Positions 62,330 through 64,000 of a stretch of DNA of 64,000 nt are shown here, piece after piece. Each line of letters opens with the position of its first letter. Position 1 is the first letter of the stretch. Under the pieces are notes generated by a model that was not told the origin of the DNA, made no database searches, and saw nothing but the letters and a program-made list of their open reading frames with translations. This stretch comes from Chania multitudinisentens RB-25 (GTDB lineage Bacteria > Pseudomonadota > Gammaproteobacteria > Enterobacterales > Enterobacteriaceae). Location: the NCBI RefSeq assembly GCF_000520015.2, contig NZ_CP007044.2, positions 4,464,001 through 4,528,000 of the forward strand, written 5' to 3'. The position numbers and the translations under genes were made by a program.

Positions 62330-62641
62330 TCAACTCTTATCTAAACCAAATGATGGCGCTATTGTCCCACAGACTGCCTGCGGCGTCAGCCCAAGTTATG
62401 CTGAATGAGTCAACTGTCATTACCGTTGATGGTTGATAATCGGGATTATGGTTAACGTGGCACAGCACCCTGTACAATCTGAGACGTGATTTCCCCTGCC
62501 ACACAGATATAAATAATCTGTCATAAATACATCATACGAGTAGGGTAAAAATTCTGCGCGGCAAATATTCTAAGCAGCAAAGTAAAACAGCAATAAAACG
62601 GGTGGCAGCTCTCTTTCAATCGTATTAAAGCAGGGAAAAAC
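62330..62641. other. Divergent dinG-porin regulatory region
   Basis: About 310 bp with promoters for both genes. No LexA-type CTGT-N8-ACAG was found; the closest sequences differ at two or more positions. The porin has AGGG about 8 nt before its ATG. No other site can be named. Confidence 0.35.
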
Positions 62642-63739
62642 ATGAAACCGAATCTTCTCGCCGTTATTATTCCGGCAATTTTAATGGCTCAGGTCACACA
62701 GGCAGCAGAAATTTACAATAAAGATGGCAATAAGCTTGATTTTTATGGCCGTGTAAAAGCGCTGCATTATTTTTCTGATGATACGAGTAATGACGGCGAT
62801 AAAACCTATGTACGTATTGGTTTTAAAGGTGCGACACAAATTAACGATATGCTGGCGGGTTACGGCCAGTGGGAATATCAAATTGCGGCTAACCACAGCG
62901 AAGCTGATGGCACTAAAGACACCAAAACTCGCCTCGGATTTGCTGGCCTGAAGGTAAAAGACTTTGGCTCGTTTGATTATGGCCGCAATTATGGTGTTAT
63001 TTACGATGTGGGCGCCTTTACCGATATGCTGCCGGAGTTTGGCGCAGATTCTTATGTTAAAACCGATAACTTTATGACTGGCCGCACCAACGGCGTAGCC
63101 ACTTACCGCAACAGCGACTTCTTTGGGCTGGTTGACGGCCTGAAATTTGCGCTGCAATACCAAGGTAAAAATGAGAGCGAAAGCCGGGCCACCAGTAAAG
63201 CCAATGGCGATGGGTTTGGCCTGTCTTCCAGTTATGAAATCATTGATGGGGTAAGTATTGGCGCTGCATTCGCTTCTTCCAACCGCACGGAAGCCCAGAA
63301 ACACGGCACCTACGGCACCGGCGAAAAAGCCGAAATCTGGGCAACCGGATTGAAATACGATGCCAACAACGTTTATTTGGCAGCCACCTATGCCGAAACC
63401 CATAACCTGACACCTATTTCAGGAACCGCAGCGATTAATAATGTTGCTACCAAAGTGAGTGGTTTTGCCAATAAAACCCAAAACGTGGAGCTGGTCGCCC
63501 AATACCTTTTTGATTTTGGCCTGCGTCCGTCATTAGCGTATATTCAATCCAAAGGGAAAGATATTGAAAATATCGGTGATACCGATCTGGTGAAATATTT
63601 TGATGTAGGCACTTATTATTATTTCAACAAAAATATGTCTACCTATGTCGATTATAAAATTAATCGGCTTAGCGACGATAATAAACTGGGATTGAAAACG
63701 GACAATATTATTGCCGTCGCTCTGACCTACCAGTTCTGA
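62642..63739 (+). CDS. OmpC/OmpF-type trimeric porin
   Basis: A 365-aa general porin. Signal peptide MKPNLLAVIIPAILMAQVTQA, mature start AEIYNKDGNKLDFYGRVKALHYF, the constriction-loop motif LPEFGAD (PEFGGD in most), and the classic C-terminal ...IIAVALTYQF. It forms a passive channel for small polar molecules. It has its own terminator. Which paralogue it is (OmpC, OmpF, OmpN, PhoE or a minor porin) cannot be decided; loops differ from the E. coli proteins as I remember them. Confidence 0.92.
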   Translation: MKPNLLAVIIPAILMAQVTQAAEIYNKDGNKLDFYGRVKALHYFSDDTSNDGDKTYVRIGFKGATQINDMLAGYGQWEYQIAANHSEADGTKDTKTRLGFAGLKVKDFGSFDYGRNYGVIYDVGAFTDMLPEFGADSYVKTDNFMTGRTNGVATYRNSDFFGLVDGLKFALQYQGKNESESRATSKANGDGFGLSSSYEIIDGVSIGAAFASSNRTEAQKHGTYGTGEKAEIWATGLKYDANNVYLAATYAETHNLTPISGTAAINNVATKVSGFANKTQNVELVAQYLFDFGLRPSLAYIQSKGKDIENIGDTDLVKYFDVGTYYYFNKNMSTYVDYKINRLSDDNKLGLKTDNIIAVALTYQF

Positions 63740-63754
63740 TTAGAGGTAAACTGC

Positions 63755-63778
63755 GCCGGGCCATCTGCCCGGCTTTTT
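63755..63778 (+). terminator. Terminator after the porin gene
   Basis: GCCGGGC (63755-63761) pairs with GCCCGGC (63767-63773), loop CATCT, followed by TTTTT. Confidence 0.92.
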
Positions 63779-63804
63779 CATGGCATCTTTCCCACAGCAG
63801 AGTC

Positions 63805-64000
63805 TCAGAACCAGGTGCGCAGCAGAATAAACATCAGCATACTCAACAGCACCACGGCCAGCATATTGCGCAGGAAGAAAGCCAGAACCACGGCGAATAT
63901 CGCTCCCCAGAGATAAGGGTTTTCTGGCAGTGCCCGCCATTCGTCACCGTTAAAGGCAATGATCGGCCCGCAAATCGCCGTTAACACCGCAGGCACAGAA
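63805..64000 (-). CDS. AzlD-family protein, 3' part (gene runs off the window)
   Basis: The last 64 codons of a small hydrophobic protein: VPAVLTAICGPIIAFN, then two helices (YLWGAIFAVVLAFFLRNML and AVVLLSMLMFILLRTWF). This is the C-terminal pattern of AzlD, which forms the two-protein amino-acid exporter with AzlC. The start is beyond 64000; the GTG at 63996 is not a credible start. The convergent porin terminator lies between. Confidence 0.75.
   Translation of the reverse strand, partial: SVPAVLTAICGPIIAFNGDEWRALPENPYLWGAIFAVVLAFFLRNMLAVVLLSMLMFILLRTWF

Noticed and set aside
62330..62641. Possible LexA box for dinG
   Set aside because: CTGT occurrences at about 62412, 62470 and 62518 are not followed at the right distance by ACAG; best candidates have two or more mismatches.
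62681..63403. 240-codon ORF antisense to the porin
   Set aside because: The porin has signal peptide, constriction-loop motif and C-terminal phenylalanine; the antisense ORF is a by-product of its codon use.
1..64000. CRISPR arrays, tRNA or rRNA genes, insertion-sequence transposases, phage integrases
   Set aside because: No regularly spaced direct repeats, no cloverleaf or rRNA sequence and no transposase or integrase reading frame were recognised anywhere in the window.

Overview
The window reads as a chromosomal segment of a gammaproteobacterium of the order Enterobacterales, most like Serratia or a close relative in the Yersiniaceae. Core genes that are clustered in Escherichia coli recur here in the same relative order: gsiD/gsiC, gsiB/gsiA/iaaA, moeA/moeB, ybiT, ompX, rhtA, ybiI, glnHPQ, rlmF, ybiB and dinG. 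A full-length ERIC repeat supports the same placement. Blocks of accessory genes sit between these core genes. All assignments come from reading the sequence and from knowledge of the families; no database search was run.

Region 1 (1-15.0 kb): the glutathione importer operon iaaA-gsiA-gsiB-gsiC-gsiD is present but cut in two. Between gsiB and gsiC lies an 8.5-kb pentose/pentitol cassette: a LacI-type regulator, a YdaE-type D-lyxose isomerase, a xylitol-type dehydrogenase, a xylulokinase and a three-gene sugar ABC importer. Both the isomerase and the dehydrogenase would yield D-xylulose, which the kinase would phosphorylate. Two similar palindromes in the divergent promoter region are candidate operators.

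Region 2 (15.3-26 kb): moeA-moeB (molybdenum cofactor) and ybiT (ABC-F) are followed by a frame-disrupted remnant that looks like a membrane toxin with a small overlapping partner gene. Next come a very short P450-like gene lacking the E-R-R triad motifs, coupled to a small ABM-fold monooxygenase and divergent from an ArsR regulator; a glutathione transferase; a MarA/SoxS-type regulator; and an AT-rich block with two orphan regulators (LuxR-type and membrane-anchored ToxR/CadC-type).

Region 3 (26-33 kb): a DeoR-type regulator is divergent from ltnD-otnK-otnC-otnI-ygbN, a four-carbon sugar-acid (threonate/tetronate) pathway with its GntP-type permease. A candidate CRP site and a repeated 12-mer lie in the promoter region. 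A GNAT acetyltransferase follows.

Region 4 (33-42 kb): ompX, rhtA, a YhcH-family protein, a small P-loop kinase-like protein, ybiI, glnHPQ (with a sigma-54 promoter and NtrC boxes), rlmF, a flavin reductase-like protein and a methyltransferase.

Region 5 (42.3-54 kb): a cellulose operon bcsO-bcsQ-bcsA-bcsB-bcsC-bcsD-bcsZ of type I-like gene content (bcsD present; no bcsE, bcsF or bcsG in the window). BcsO begins with a BcsR-like segment.

Region 6 (54-64 kb): ybiB, a PaiB-type FMN-binding protein, a LemA/DUF2207 membrane pair, an EamA exporter with a divergent Lrp-type regulator, dinG, an OmpC/OmpF-type porin and the 3' part of an AzlD-type gene running off the end. dinG and ybiB, an operon in E. 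coli, are separated here by about 5 kb.
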